A stretch of DNA of 39,191 nucleotides from JBDRHL01 sp043816955 (GCA_043816955.1 JBDRHL010000032.1:1-39191), one strand, 5' to 3'. Positions 1 to 9,250 are shown, counted from the stretch's first letter. Numbers and translations are program-made. Notes: generated by a model from the sequence alone, not told the origin.

Positions 1-1463
1 TTATTCTGAAAGGAGATACGGTATGGACGCCAAACAGATTAAACAATTGAAACCGATGTTGAACAAATATCTGCGACAATTTGATGGCTGCTTCGGCCGA
101 ATCGAGCCTACCGAAAGGCTTAAAGCCTATGTGACCGGCCAACTCTCTGACCTGCAGCGAAAGAGTATCGAGCCGATGGCAGATGCCGCCGGTCTGCCAC
201 CGCGGAACCTTCAACAATTCCTTTCGCTGCACAAGTGGGATGAACTGCAGATGCGGGATACCCTTCAGCACATTGTTGCAAGTGAACACCCTCATCCCTG
301 TTCGATCGGTCTTTTCGATGAGACCGGACATGGCAAAAAAGGGGATAAAACACCCGGCGTTCAGCGTCAATGGTGCGGCCGTTCCGGCAAAATTGACAAC
401 TGTGTCGTCACCGTGCATCTGAGCTATACGGCCGAAGATTTTCACTGTGTGCTTGACGGTGATTTGTTTCTTCCCGAAGAATGGGGCAATGACCGAGACC
501 GTTGCCGAGCAGCCGGTATTCCCGATGACATGCCCTATCGTCCCAAATGGCAGATTGCCCTTGAGTTGCGATCGCGTGCCGTGGCCAATGGTGTTCGTTT
601 CGAATGGTTCGGTTTTGATGAGGGCTATGGTAAGGTTCCTGAATTTCTGTTTGCTCTGGATGATAGTGGTCAGCGGTACGTCGGAGAGATCCCCTCTATT
701 TTTACAGGCTGGTTGGTCGAACCGGAGATTTTGCACAAAGAACACCACTGCAATAGAAGGGGTCGAAAACGGCATTTTCCCCGTCTGAAAGCCAAAAGTC
801 CTTCCGCCAGCGGGGTGGCTGATCTGTTGCGTCATTCCCCGGTATTGCGAAAGATTCGGTGGGAAAAATTCCACATCAAAGATACTACCAAAGGCCCGAT
901 GGTCTGGGAAGCCAAAGCAGCCAGATTCTACCTTAAACGTGATGGTTTGCCGACTCGGGCACATTGGCTAATTGTTGCTCGCAATGTCGAAAACCCCGAA
1001 GAGGTTAAATACTTCGTCTCTAATGCCCCGGATGGTACGCCTCTGGAAGTGTTGCTTCATGTCGGCTTTTCCCGCTGGCATGTGGAGCGATGCTTTGAAG
1101 ATGAAAAAAGCGAACTGGGGCTGAGTCATTTCGAGGTTCGTAACTATCAATCGCTTCGTCGTCATTTGATCATCACGGCAGTGAGTCATTTGTTTTTGGC
1201 CAAAGTGCATCAGTTGTGGGGGGAAAAAAAATCCGAACCTGACAGTTTGCCAGATTCGCGCAGCCTCTTCGGCAATGGTTCGTTCATTCTGGCTAACCGG
1301 ACAGGTACAGGAAAGACTCTTAGAACGGACTGCAAAAACTATTACGTTAACACAACAGCGTATCGCCCGTTCTCGACGCTGCCATGTACGAGAAAAACAC
1401 AAGCAATTGCGTGAGAAAGGAATCGATTTATCAGTTATGCGTTGTTGCATTTTGAAAACCTAA
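1..1463 (+). mobile_element. IS701-like insertion sequence (left end outside the window, right end not defined)
   Basis: The window opens inside an insertion sequence whose only recognisable gene is a DDE transposase. Only 22 bases precede the start codon, so the left terminal repeat is missing or cannot be tested. The right end must lie between the transposase stop at 1463 and the first chromosomal gene stop at 1516, but I could not identify the terminal repeat or target duplication without the left end. The element points towards the 3' end of the large minus-strand operon and does not interrupt it. Confidence 0.7.
23..1463 (+). CDS. IS701-like DDE transposase, reading frame changes at an A8 run
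   Basis: This transposase cuts and joins the ends of the insertion sequence. DDE-type acidic residues are visible in LFDETGHGKKG (about residue 98), FGFDEGYG (about 200) and DEKSELGLSHFEV (about 365). The start ATG follows AAAGGAG with 7 bases between. The first frame stays open to 1414, but its last ~65 residues look unlike a transposase. From the run of six G and eight A at 1218-1231, the +1 frame continues with a basic, family-like tail (NPNLTVCQIR, then VRSFWLTGQVQERLLERT and REKHKQLREKG) and stops at 1463. One A fewer would give a single continuous frame of about 479 residues. The element is therefore either inactivated by a one-base insertion or relies on slippage at the A run. Confidence 0.8.
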
Positions 1464-1515
1464 ATGGCGTTGTAGAACTAAAAGCACCTGATTTTATAGA
1501 AGCAACCAATATATG

Positions 1516-3078
1516 TCAATACCTCTTAAACGCAAGGGCTGCTGTTGGGCACGCTTCGGCGCATTTCGCTGCGGTTTTCTGTAAACCCTGGGCAATTGAC
1601 GCACCAAACGGAACGGCAACTTTCACATCGAAACCTCTTGCGACAAAGGTCAGACCAAGCTGTTCAGCAGCATTTTCGGTAATTTGAATACAGAGTCCAC
1701 ACTTGATACACTTGCCCGGCTCGTAGAGTATATCGGGATGTTGTCTGTGTTGAATATATCTTTGCCGCTGGTCAGCAAATTTCCTTGGGTGTGCATCATA
1801 GCGATCAGCCCAGTATCGCAATCGGCAGACCTCGGCCTTGGCGCAATCGCATCGCATGCATCGAAGTGCCTCAGTTCCAGCCTGGTCGGATTTGAGCCCC
1901 TCAGGTGATTCAGCAGACACCTGCGTTCGCTCCTGCCTGCTTATAGCCGCCATGAACTGTTCAACCTCTTCAGGCTTCGGCGCCCCGATTCTGGTATTGA
2001 ACTGCTTCAAGGGACCTTTGACCGGCTTATCCGTGAGCAACTGAGTTACGGATACCGCTGCTGTTCTTCCTTCAGCAGCTGCTCGTACAGCCAGTTTCCG
2101 CGCACGTATAACATCGCCGGCAGCGAAGATATTTTCCACTTTTGTCTGCAAAGAGTTTTTATCTACGACAATGCCATCGGCAGTTGCTGGAACACCAAAC
2201 TTTTCGATCTGATTGGTCCGGCTGGGACCTGCAGCAATAATCACCGCGTCAAAATTTTTACGAAGCTGTTCAAATGCTGCGGCATCTATCCTGCTTTTCA
2301 GTTCAAACTGAGCACCAAGTTTTTGTATGATGCCAATTTCGGCATCGAGAATGTCTCGTGGGAGTCTTTCCTGTGATACAGCATATCGAAGCATGCCTCC
2401 AGCTTGCAGATGCTCATCAAACAGCGTGCATGTGTGCCCATACTGGAGCAGATAATATGCAGCAGCCAGACCTGCGGGGCCTGCACCGACTATCGCTACA
2501 TTTCTGCCCGTTGATTTTTTACATTCAGGAATAAACGGATTGCCGCTGAAAAGATCGGTATCAGCAGCATATCTTTTAAGCAGACAAATCGCTACGGGGC
2601 TGTCATAGTAAGCTCTTCTGCACCCTTTTTCACAAGGTGCAGGACAGATTCGGCCCAGCACAGCAGGAAGCGCGATTCGCTCCTTTATTGTTTTGACAGC
2701 GTTCTGAAATTCTCCTGCGGCTATTTCGCGAATCATTTTTGGAATGTTCATCTTTGCAGGGCAGATTTCATGACAAGGCCCGACACAGTCGCCAAGGTGA
2801 TCGCTGAGAAGCAGCTCAAGAGCTGTACGACGAGCAGCGAAAATGTCCTGAGAATCGCTTTCGACCCGCATGCCATCCTGCGCGACTGCAGCACATGCAG
2901 GTACGAACTTGTCGGCACCGTCGACCCTGACCAGACATACCATACAGCTTGTCAAAGGCTTGCACGATTTCAGAAAACACAGCGTCGGTATCTCGATGCC
3001 GAGCTTTTCAGCGGCATCGAGTATCGTCGAGCCTTGTTCCACTTCGACCGGTTTGCTGTCTATTGTGATTTTCGGCAT
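1516..3078 (-). CDS. GltD-like FAD oxidoreductase with N-terminal 2Fe-2S domain and C-terminal NuoG-type ferredoxin remnant
   Basis: This 520-residue cytoplasmic flavoprotein probably moves electrons between NAD(P)H, ferredoxin and a partner enzyme. The N-terminus is a plant-type 2Fe-2S domain with Cys34, 45, 48 and 62. Next comes DHLGDCVGPCHEICP (about 92-106), the Fe-S linker found in GltD-like proteins. A two-dinucleotide-fold flavoprotein follows: VAIVGAGPAGLAAAYY near 195, LPRDILDAEIG, and FAAGDV near 325. The C-terminus resembles the NuoG/HydA double-cluster ferredoxin domain but keeps only the residues for one cluster (CxxCxxC and the final ACP). The gene starts immediately after the stop of the NuoE-NuoF fusion (TAGATG), so the two are translationally coupled. 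Relatives occur in electron-bifurcating hydrogenase and oxidoreductase complexes; that role is inferred here. Confidence 0.82.
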   Translation of the reverse strand: MPKITIDSKPVEVEQGSTILDAAEKLGIEIPTLCFLKSCKPLTSCMVCLVRVDGADKFVPACAAVAQDGMRVESDSQDIFAARRTALELLLSDHLGDCVGPCHEICPAKMNIPKMIREIAAGEFQNAVKTIKERIALPAVLGRICPAPCEKGCRRAYYDSPVAICLLKRYAADTDLFSGNPFIPECKKSTGRNVAIVGAGPAGLAAAYYLLQYGHTCTLFDEHLQAGGMLRYAVSQERLPRDILDAEIGIIQKLGAQFELKSRIDAAAFEQLRKNFDAVIIAAGPSRTNQIEKFGVPATADGIVVDKNSLQTKVENIFAAGDVIRARKLAVRAAAEGRTAAVSVTQLLTDKPVKGPLKQFNTRIGAPKPEEVEQFMAAISRQERTQVSAESPEGLKSDQAGTEALRCMRCDCAKAEVCRLRYWADRYDAHPRKFADQRQRYIQHRQHPDILYEPGKCIKCGLCIQITENAAEQLGLTFVARGFDVKVAVPFGASIAQGLQKTAAKCAEACPTAALAFKRY

Positions 3079-5433
3079 CTATTTAATCTCAACTGCATCT
3101 TCGGGGCAGAGGTTTTTACACGTGCCGCATCGAATACACTTCTCAGAATCAATTTCATGCCTGCTGTAAGGATTAAAGCCAATAGCGTCCACCGGACAAT
3201 GCTGGGCGCACAATGTACAGCCGATACAGTCATCGGTAATCAAATACCTGATAAGAGCCCTGCATTTTCCTGCCGGGCAGCGATTTTCAAGATGGGCCTC
3301 GTACTCACTTCGAAAATACTTTATCGTTGTAAGCACGGGGTTAGGCGCTGTCCTGCCAAGTCCGCAAAGGCTCGAAGTTTTAACGAACTGCCCAAGCTGC
3401 CGGAGTTTCTCGATATCTCCTTTCCGGCCACGGCCCTGACAGATTCGGTCCATGATATCAAGCATTCTCCGCGTGCCTATCCTGCAGAACGTGCATTTGC
3501 CGCATGACTGGTTTTGTGTGAATTGCAGGAAATATCTTGCGATGTCAACCATGCAATCGGAATCGTCAAGGACAACCAGGCCGCCCGAACCCATTATTGC
3601 ACCGAGATGCTGCAACTGTTCATAATCGACCTGAACGTCGGACAAGTGCGCAGGGATACATCCTCCTGAGGGGCCTCCGATCTGCACAGCCTTGAATTTC
3701 CTGCCGCCGGCTGCGCCGCCGCCGATTTCTTCGACAATCTGTCGAATCGTTATGCCCATTGGCACTTCAATCAGGCCGCCTCGCGCAACTTTCCCGGCAA
3801 GAGCGAATACCTTAGTTCCTTTGCTGCTGCCGACTCCGATACTAGCGAAAGACGGGGCGCCATTTCTGATTACCCATGGTACCGTCGCATAAGTTTCAAC
3901 ATTGTTGACCAGTGTCGATTTGCCCCACAGACCCTGCTGGGACGGATACGGCGGACGAAGCCTGGGTGTTCCCCGTCTTCCTTCAAGCGCCGCAATAAGC
4001 GCCGATTCCTCGCCGCATACAAAAGCACCGGCACCTTCGACGATCTGCAAATCAAGATTGAACTCCGAGCCGAATATGTTCTCACCCAGCAGGTTTTGTT
4101 CGCGACATTTTTCAACAGCCTGGCGGATTCGCTCAACGGCAAGCGGATACTCGGCGCGAATATAGAAGTATCCCTGATCGGCTCCGACAGCATAGGCTGC
4201 GATGACAATACCCTCGATTATGCGGTACGGATATGACTCCAGCAGCATCCGGTCCATAAACGCTCCGGGATCGCCTTCATCACCGTTGCAGATCAGGTAC
4301 TTTTTTTCTGAAGGATTCCCACAAACGATCTGCCATTTCTGCGCGACAGGAAAGCCGGCTCCTCCACGGCCCCGCAGGCCGCTTTTACTAATCTGGTCTA
4401 TGACCTGCTGCGGCGTATAATTGCTCAGGCATGTTTTGAAGGCATCGAAACCGCCATATGCCAGATATTCCTTCAGATCGACCGCTCCAATGCGGCCACA
4501 ATACTCAGTGGTAATATTTTTTTGCGGCCCCAGAAAAGCAGCCACCTGTTTTTCCCGCACATCGACAGCGTAATTACTGACAGACTGGTGCCTTTCGTCC
4601 GTAAGGATTTTATCCAGAAAACCGGAAACGGCGCTTGAGATTTTTCTTTTTACCCCCTTCGGCTTGAAATGCCTGAACAGAATACTTTCAACATCTTCAG
4701 ACCTGACGCCGGCATAGAGAAACGATTCACCGTCCGGCATAACTATTTCGAGCAGCGGTGTTCTGTGACACATCCCCACACAGCCAACCTGTTTTATCGA
4801 AACATCAATAGCGGCTTTTTCAATCGTCTGCTCTGCCGCCAGGCAAACCTTTTCGCTGCCTCTTGAAATACAGCACGAGCCAAGCCCTATCCGGATTTCA
4901 CCTGCGGGTTTAGCCATGCTGTCGGGCCTGTGACGCTCCTTATGTTCGGCTGCTTTAATCTGCTGTTGCTGCAGAAAATCATGAATGACATCAGCTACGC
5001 TATCGGGAGTAAGATGTCCATACGTTATCCGGTCTATTTTTACTGCCGGGGCAAGCGTACAGCAGCCCAGGCACGCTATTTTTTCAACGGTAAATATTCC
5101 CTGCGGATCGGTATCGCTCCCATCGGCGATTTTAAGGCAGCGACGAAAAGCATCGTACACATTCGCTGAGCCTTTGACGTGACAGGCTGTTCCAACACAG
5201 ACGTTGATTCGATACTTTCCAGCGGGCTGATGGCGAAACTGGTTATAGAACGTCGCAACAGATGTGATCAAAGCGGGAGTGATTTCAGTGAGTTCGCACA
5301 AACGGTGCAACGCCTCGGCTGGCAGGTAGCCGAAATGATTCTGTATCTTCTGCAGAAGCAGCAGCGAACTCGCCCTGCTTGTGCCGATTTCCCCCACAAG
5401 CCGATCAACAAATGTAAGATCAAGCTGCTCCAT
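3079..5433 (-). CDS. NuoE-NuoF (HydC-HydB-like) fusion, NADH-binding Fe-S flavoprotein
   Basis: This 784-residue protein combines two normally separate subunits. Residues 1-155 form a NuoE domain with a 2Fe-2S site (Cys79, Cys84, Cys121, Cys125). Residues about 178-265 form a second thioredoxin-like 2Fe-2S domain, as at the N-terminus of HydB/HndC. The NuoF core follows with GLRGRGGAGFP (NADH and FMN site), CNGDEGDPGAF, and SCGKCTFCRIGTRRM plus a later Cys for a 4Fe-4S cluster. The last ~60 residues hold two 4Fe-4S motifs (CIGCTLCAQHCP, CIRCGTCKNLCP). The extra domains match bifurcating hydrogenase-type subunits rather than complex I. No FeFe-hydrogenase subunit lies in the operon, so the likely partner is the AOR or another operon enzyme. 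The start overlaps the preceding stop by one base (TAATG). Confidence 0.88.
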   Translation of the reverse strand: MEQLDLTFVDRLVGEIGTSRASSLLLLQKIQNHFGYLPAEALHRLCELTEITPALITSVATFYNQFRHQPAGKYRINVCVGTACHVKGSANVYDAFRRCLKIADGSDTDPQGIFTVEKIACLGCCTLAPAVKIDRITYGHLTPDSVADVIHDFLQQQQIKAAEHKERHRPDSMAKPAGEIRIGLGSCCISRGSEKVCLAAEQTIEKAAIDVSIKQVGCVGMCHRTPLLEIVMPDGESFLYAGVRSEDVESILFRHFKPKGVKRKISSAVSGFLDKILTDERHQSVSNYAVDVREKQVAAFLGPQKNITTEYCGRIGAVDLKEYLAYGGFDAFKTCLSNYTPQQVIDQISKSGLRGRGGAGFPVAQKWQIVCGNPSEKKYLICNGDEGDPGAFMDRMLLESYPYRIIEGIVIAAYAVGADQGYFYIRAEYPLAVERIRQAVEKCREQNLLGENIFGSEFNLDLQIVEGAGAFVCGEESALIAALEGRRGTPRLRPPYPSQQGLWGKSTLVNNVETYATVPWVIRNGAPSFASIGVGSSKGTKVFALAGKVARGGLIEVPMGITIRQIVEEIGGGAAGGRKFKAVQIGGPSGGCIPAHLSDVQVDYEQLQHLGAIMGSGGLVVLDDSDCMVDIARYFLQFTQNQSCGKCTFCRIGTRRMLDIMDRICQGRGRKGDIEKLRQLGQFVKTSSLCGLGRTAPNPVLTTIKYFRSEYEAHLENRCPAGKCRALIRYLITDDCIGCTLCAQHCPVDAIGFNPYSRHEIDSEKCIRCGTCKNLCPEDAVEIK

Positions 5434-7151
5434 TAATCCTCGTATCCTGTTATACAGTAAAGATTGCGTTCACCGCGAATGTAAATCTTCCCATCCGAAA
5501 AAGCGGGGCTGGCATGGCAGTTTTCGTTCAATGAACTTCTCGCCAGTTCTTCGTACTTATTCCCGGCCCTTAGAACCAACATTACACCGTTTTGGCTTAG
5601 CAGGTAAATACGATCGTCCACCAGAGTCGGCGAAGCATGAAAATTCATCTCCAGCTCCCTTTCCCAGACCTTTGTCCCGTCTGCATGGCTGTAGCATGTC
5701 AACATCCCAAACGTGGTGACAAGATAAACGAATCTGCCGTCACTGAGCGGGCTTGTTATATCGGGAATATTTTCATGCACAACCCAGGCGATATGTGTGC
5801 CGGTTACGTCTCCGGAGCCGCCGGTACGAATCGCAACAAGATCAGTATTCGGATTAACCGCAAAAACCAGGCCGTTTGAGTATACAGGTGAAGGCGCAAC
5901 GTCACTGCCCAGACAATCGGCACGCCATATTTCCCGCCCGTCGGCAGGATCATAGGCGATAACCCACGGATCGGCGGCTGTGATGAGCTGATCACGGCCC
6001 TGCACATCGGCTATAATCGGCGAGGTCCACGAATTGGGTACAGGTCTTTTCACCTGCCATACAGTGCGTCCTGAGGAAGTATCAAATGCTATAAGCTTTG
6101 ACCTTGCGTCCTGTGCTTCTGCCTGATCATACTGAACCAGCAGAAGGTTCCTGTATATCGCCAATGAAGAGGCATAGCCGTATGTGCTTTCAGGAACACC
6201 CAGGTTACAGGCCCAGATTTTTTTGCCATCGAAGTTAAAACAGGCCAGGTCACCATTGGCAAATATCGCAAATACACCCCTGCCGTTTGTAGCGGCTGTT
6301 GACGCTGCATAGCCGGTATCTTCCAAGACTTCGATGCGTTCAGTACTGCTGCCGGAAATACCTTTTACTTCTGCAGTCCATAAGCCTTTGCCGTCGGCAC
6401 AGTCAAAACAATAGACCTCGCGTCTGTGTTCGTCTGCGCCGGTAAGGAAAAGTTTATTTCCCCACAGAATTGGTGAATTATGGCCTGGCAGAGAAATTGC
6501 TGATTTCCATAGTATCCCCTTTCCTGTCGGGCGGTTAAAACGAAGCGGAATATCGCGACGATCACAGGTTCCAAGTCCGCCGGGGCCGCGAAATCTCGGC
6601 CAGTTTGAGCTTCTCTGTATATCGGAAGCACCGGCTGTCTGGTTCTGATCAAAGGTAACTTCAGGCTTTGTGCAAATAAACACAGCGGCACAGAGCAGCA
6701 ATATAGCTGCTGCGACTATCGCCAGCCGTGCTTTCACAGCCTGGGCGGACTGTTCATCATGATTCAGGGAAGGCAATTTGGGTCGAGAAATTTTTTTCTT
6801 TAGTGCAAAAGCGGATTTGCCCGAGACAAAAAAAACTACCAGTCCCGCCAGAAGCAAATACGATCCTTTTCTGATAAACTCTCTGTGGCGAATTCTGTCC
6901 TGCCTGATTTTCAAATCAAGCTGTCGTATCTCACTTATAAGCTCATTATTTTGCGGCTTGGAAAGTATCTCCAGTTTCATATCATGCAGCTTCTCTTCCA
7001 TACGCAGAGAGTAAGCTGTATAGCGATAGTAGTCCAACACAATAAACGTCAGCACAATTGCAACGAACAATACAGCGACTGCAGCAACAGAAACAGCAGC
7101 AGCATAAAGCTGTTTTGTTTTTTCAAACTGTATATTGTTGTTTTTGCTCAT
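5433..7151 (-). CDS. Membrane-anchored PQQ-like beta-propeller protein
   Basis: The protein has about 572 residues. I chose the ATG at 7151 over the in-frame upstream ATG at 7220 because it forms an ATGA overlap with the stop of the NapH-like gene; the longer form would bury 23 residues in that gene. Two membrane segments (about 15-40 and 95-115) flank a charged, possibly coiled segment of about 50 residues. A third hydrophobic segment lies near 145-160. An exported beta-propeller follows, opening with the WPRFRG motif and repeating 'W...DG..YLV' blades to the end. It lacks an evident quinoprotein dehydrogenase active site, so it is probably a scaffold or binding protein, like BamB-type PQQ-like repeats. 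It lies between the NapH-like protein and the NuoEF fusion. Confidence 0.8.
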   Translation of the reverse strand: MSKNNNIQFEKTKQLYAAAVSVAAVAVLFVAIVLTFIVLDYYRYTAYSLRMEEKLHDMKLEILSKPQNNELISEIRQLDLKIRQDRIRHREFIRKGSYLLLAGLVVFFVSGKSAFALKKKISRPKLPSLNHDEQSAQAVKARLAIVAAAILLLCAAVFICTKPEVTFDQNQTAGASDIQRSSNWPRFRGPGGLGTCDRRDIPLRFNRPTGKGILWKSAISLPGHNSPILWGNKLFLTGADEHRREVYCFDCADGKGLWTAEVKGISGSSTERIEVLEDTGYAASTAATNGRGVFAIFANGDLACFNFDGKKIWACNLGVPESTYGYASSLAIYRNLLLVQYDQAEAQDARSKLIAFDTSSGRTVWQVKRPVPNSWTSPIIADVQGRDQLITAADPWVIAYDPADGREIWRADCLGSDVAPSPVYSNGLVFAVNPNTDLVAIRTGGSGDVTGTHIAWVVHENIPDITSPLSDGRFVYLVTTFGMLTCYSHADGTKVWERELEMNFHASPTLVDDRIYLLSQNGVMLVLRAGNKYEELARSSLNENCHASPAFSDGKIYIRGERNLYCITGYED

Positions 7152-8446
7152 CTGGCGGTTAAAACTACGCTTTCTGTGTTTTTGAGCCTGAGATGTTCCC
7201 TTGGGCAATAACTGAAACATCGGCCGCAGGCCAGGCAGCCTGCCCGGTCCGCTTCGTAGTCGTCTCTCTTTCTTCTTACAACATGTCCAAGCAGTTTTGC
7301 CCAGACAACAAAGGCGAATAAGGCACCGGTTACGGGCGTGCCGACTGAAAATCTTCTTCTGATGTTTTCGGCCTGTTCATACAACTGCGTTTCAGGCATG
7401 CCGCCTGCCCTGAATGCTGTGCTCGCATCGGTTGTATCTTCGAGCTTGCCTGTATTTTCAAGATATATCCTTTCGGCAAGTCGAACAGTTGGATGGGCCT
7501 TTGACGCATAGCCTTTAATCACCCAGCCTGCCAGGATACCTGCTGTAATAATTACAGGAAAAAGGAGCAGGACCAGTGCAAGAATCCTTTTGCTGCTGGT
7601 ATAGTCACGCTGAGAAAACGCTTCGCTGGGTGTTCTGACTGCACCGAAGGGGCAGGAGTCCTCGCACAATCTGCACTTGACACATTGGTCAGGTGTGATT
7701 GTAACACGATATTTTGAGATCCGTGCGAACTGTCTGAGCACAATTCCATACGGGCACAAAAATCTGCAATAAGGCCTGCCAATGAAAAGTCCTATTACCA
7801 GAAGACAAAAGCCGATAATGATTATGTTAAGATTTCCGTTCAGGCGGAAGAAACACACAAACGGATCGTACCTGCATATGACAAAGGCGCTACCCGTTGA
7901 AGCTAGAAGTATCGCTGCAAACAGATATAGATAGGCTAACAGCCGCAGAGCCGACTCCAGCCAGACAGGGATTGATACGGGCTTCAGAAGCACCACATCC
8001 TGCAAAGCCCCCAGCGGGCAGACTGCAGCGCAGAACGTTCGAGCAAAAAATAGCGTCGATACCAGCGGCAGGAGAAAAAAGATCAGCCCGAAGACAGGCA
8101 TCGCATATTCAACATCGAAGACTGACAGCGCAATATTCTGTATAGAACCAATGGGGCACAGACACCCTTTGCGCCAGAAGCCAAAATACAGCAGCGAAAA
8201 AATCATCAGCACAAATATCCATCTCCTGGACCGATTCTTAAAAACCAGCCATCCTGCTGCCGCCAGAGCAACCACCAAAACAGCAGTATCCAGATATTCG
8301 TAAAAGGTTTCCCTCGCAGGTGGTGTAGTGGTTAAAGGAAGGCGGTAGCCGGTTTCGAAATCAGGCGGCGGGAAGCGTTCTACCGGCCAGGCAAGAGATA
8401 CCGGAATCATCATGAACACAACCACTGGCAGAATCGAACGTTTCAT
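7148..8446 (-). CDS. NapH/NosR-like polytopic membrane Fe-S protein
   Basis: This 432-residue integral membrane protein has about eight hydrophobic segments, including a signal-like N-terminus. It carries the CxxxCP motifs typical of the NapH/NosR/RdxA group: CLCPIG near 95, CAAVCPLGALQD near 143 and CRFLCPYG near 228. Two ferredoxin-type 4Fe-4S motifs follow (CVKCRLCEDSCPFGA near 255 and CLACGRCFSYCP near 408). Family members pass electrons between the quinone pool or cytoplasm and periplasmic redox proteins. It overlaps both neighbours by ATGA, the Tat ferredoxin upstream and a propeller downstream. It is therefore the best candidate for carrying electrons across the membrane in this operon. 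The direction of flow and the partners are inferred. Confidence 0.85.
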   Translation of the reverse strand: MKRSILPVVVFMMIPVSLAWPVERFPPPDFETGYRLPLTTTPPARETFYEYLDTAVLVVALAAAGWLVFKNRSRRWIFVLMIFSLLYFGFWRKGCLCPIGSIQNIALSVFDVEYAMPVFGLIFFLLPLVSTLFFARTFCAAVCPLGALQDVVLLKPVSIPVWLESALRLLAYLYLFAAILLASTGSAFVICRYDPFVCFFRLNGNLNIIIIGFCLLVIGLFIGRPYCRFLCPYGIVLRQFARISKYRVTITPDQCVKCRLCEDSCPFGAVRTPSEAFSQRDYTSSKRILALVLLLFPVIITAGILAGWVIKGYASKAHPTVRLAERIYLENTGKLEDTTDASTAFRAGGMPETQLYEQAENIRRRFSVGTPVTGALFAFVVWAKLLGHVVRRKRDDYEADRAGCLACGRCFSYCPREHLRLKNTESVVLTAR

Positions 8447-9012
8447 GAGGAATGGCTGACCTCTTTAAGCAGATAAGGTTTATCTGCCGGAACCCTTCTA
8501 TAGGCCTGTGAAGGACAGGCAGCAGCGATGGAGCATTCGTTGCAATTAACACAGCGATCGTGCCGGACCTGCAGGAAGAGGGAACCATTGCCAAAGGCGC
8601 TGCATCCCTTGACACATTTGCCACATCCGATGCACAGTTTTTCATCAATCGTATATTCGTAATACGGATCTTCGACGAAGGTTCGCTTTATCGCTCCTGT
8701 AGGACACAGTTCGTTTTCCGCGCCGGTATCAAGCTCTTTTGGCTGGGGCTCCAGAAAACCGGTGCACAGATCACAATAGCCGCACATCGCAAAGGCATGA
8801 ACACATTTTACCGCCGATTCATTGAGCACACAGTATGTGGCGCAGTTTCCACATGCTATACACTTGTAAGGGTCAAGCTGCCAGACCGTGTCTGTTGCCG
8901 TAACTTTTCGACTGAAAAAACCGGCAGATGCGGCAACTGCTGCCAAGGATGCCGACCGAACCCCTTTGCGTATAAACGCACGTCTGGTTATATGTTCTTC
9001 ATTTTTGTTCAT
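8443..9012 (-). CDS. Tat-exported polyferredoxin
   Basis: This 189-residue protein starts with a twin-arginine signal (TRRAFIRKG) and a hydrophobic stretch, so it is probably exported folded to the periplasmic face. The mature part contains four cysteine groups: CIACGNCATYC near 51, a longer CVHAFAMCGYCDLC...CP group, CIGCGKCVKGC near 126 and CVNCNECSIAAACP near 152. These would hold about four 4Fe-4S clusters, as in NapG-type ferredoxins. Its start overlaps the end of the 83-residue gene by 14 bases and its stop overlaps the NapH-like start by ATGA. A NapG-like/NapH-like pair without a nitrate reductase suggests an electron relay for a different periplasmic or cytoplasmic oxidoreductase. Confidence 0.85.
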   Translation of the reverse strand: MNKNEEHITRRAFIRKGVRSASLAAVAASAGFFSRKVTATDTVWQLDPYKCIACGNCATYCVLNESAVKCVHAFAMCGYCDLCTGFLEPQPKELDTGAENELCPTGAIKRTFVEDPYYEYTIDEKLCIGCGKCVKGCSAFGNGSLFLQVRHDRCVNCNECSIAAACPSQAYRRVPADKPYLLKEVSHSS

Positions 9013-9250
9013 CTGTGAACTTTTTTAAAGTCTGCTTTATCGACAATGCCTGGGGAAGTGCACACTTCTCCAACAGTCTGCACGGACGACATATGCCGCT
9101 GTTGATACAGGGGTTTTCCCTGACAAGCCTGCGTCGTTTCACAAGGAGGCTGCCTGCCATTGCCGCCAGAGCTGCAACTGCGGTATATCTTGCGGCTGCT
9201 TCTAGGAATTGTCTTCTGCTGGGCAATTTTCCAAAAAAGGGTATCATCAT
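8999..9250 (-). CDS. Small Tat-type four-cysteine protein
   Basis: I do not recognise this 83-residue protein. It begins with a twin-arginine-like signal (SRRQFLEAA) and a hydrophobic helix (about 20-38). A basic segment and a compact Cys-x5-Cys-x2-Cys-x5-Cys group (about 48-63) come next, and the rest is a short charged tail. Tat export of so small a protein suggests that it binds a cofactor before export, perhaps one Fe-S cluster, though zinc is also possible. It overlaps the NHL propeller gene by ATGA and the Tat polyferredoxin by 14 bases, which supports real translation and joint function with them. Confidence 0.72.
   Translation of the reverse strand: MMIPFFGKLPSRRQFLEAAARYTAVAALAAMAGSLLVKRRRLVRENPCINSGICRPCRLLEKCALPQALSIKQTLKKFTDEQK

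Noticed and set aside
2770..3507. 245-residue plus-strand frame
   Set aside because: It is antisense to the FAD protein and NuoEF fusion, both of which have clear domains and coupled starts.
3079..5433. NuoEF fusion as part of respiratory complex I
   Set aside because: No nuoA-D or nuoH-N genes are present, and the extra 2Fe-2S and C-terminal ferredoxin motifs match HydB-type soluble subunits.
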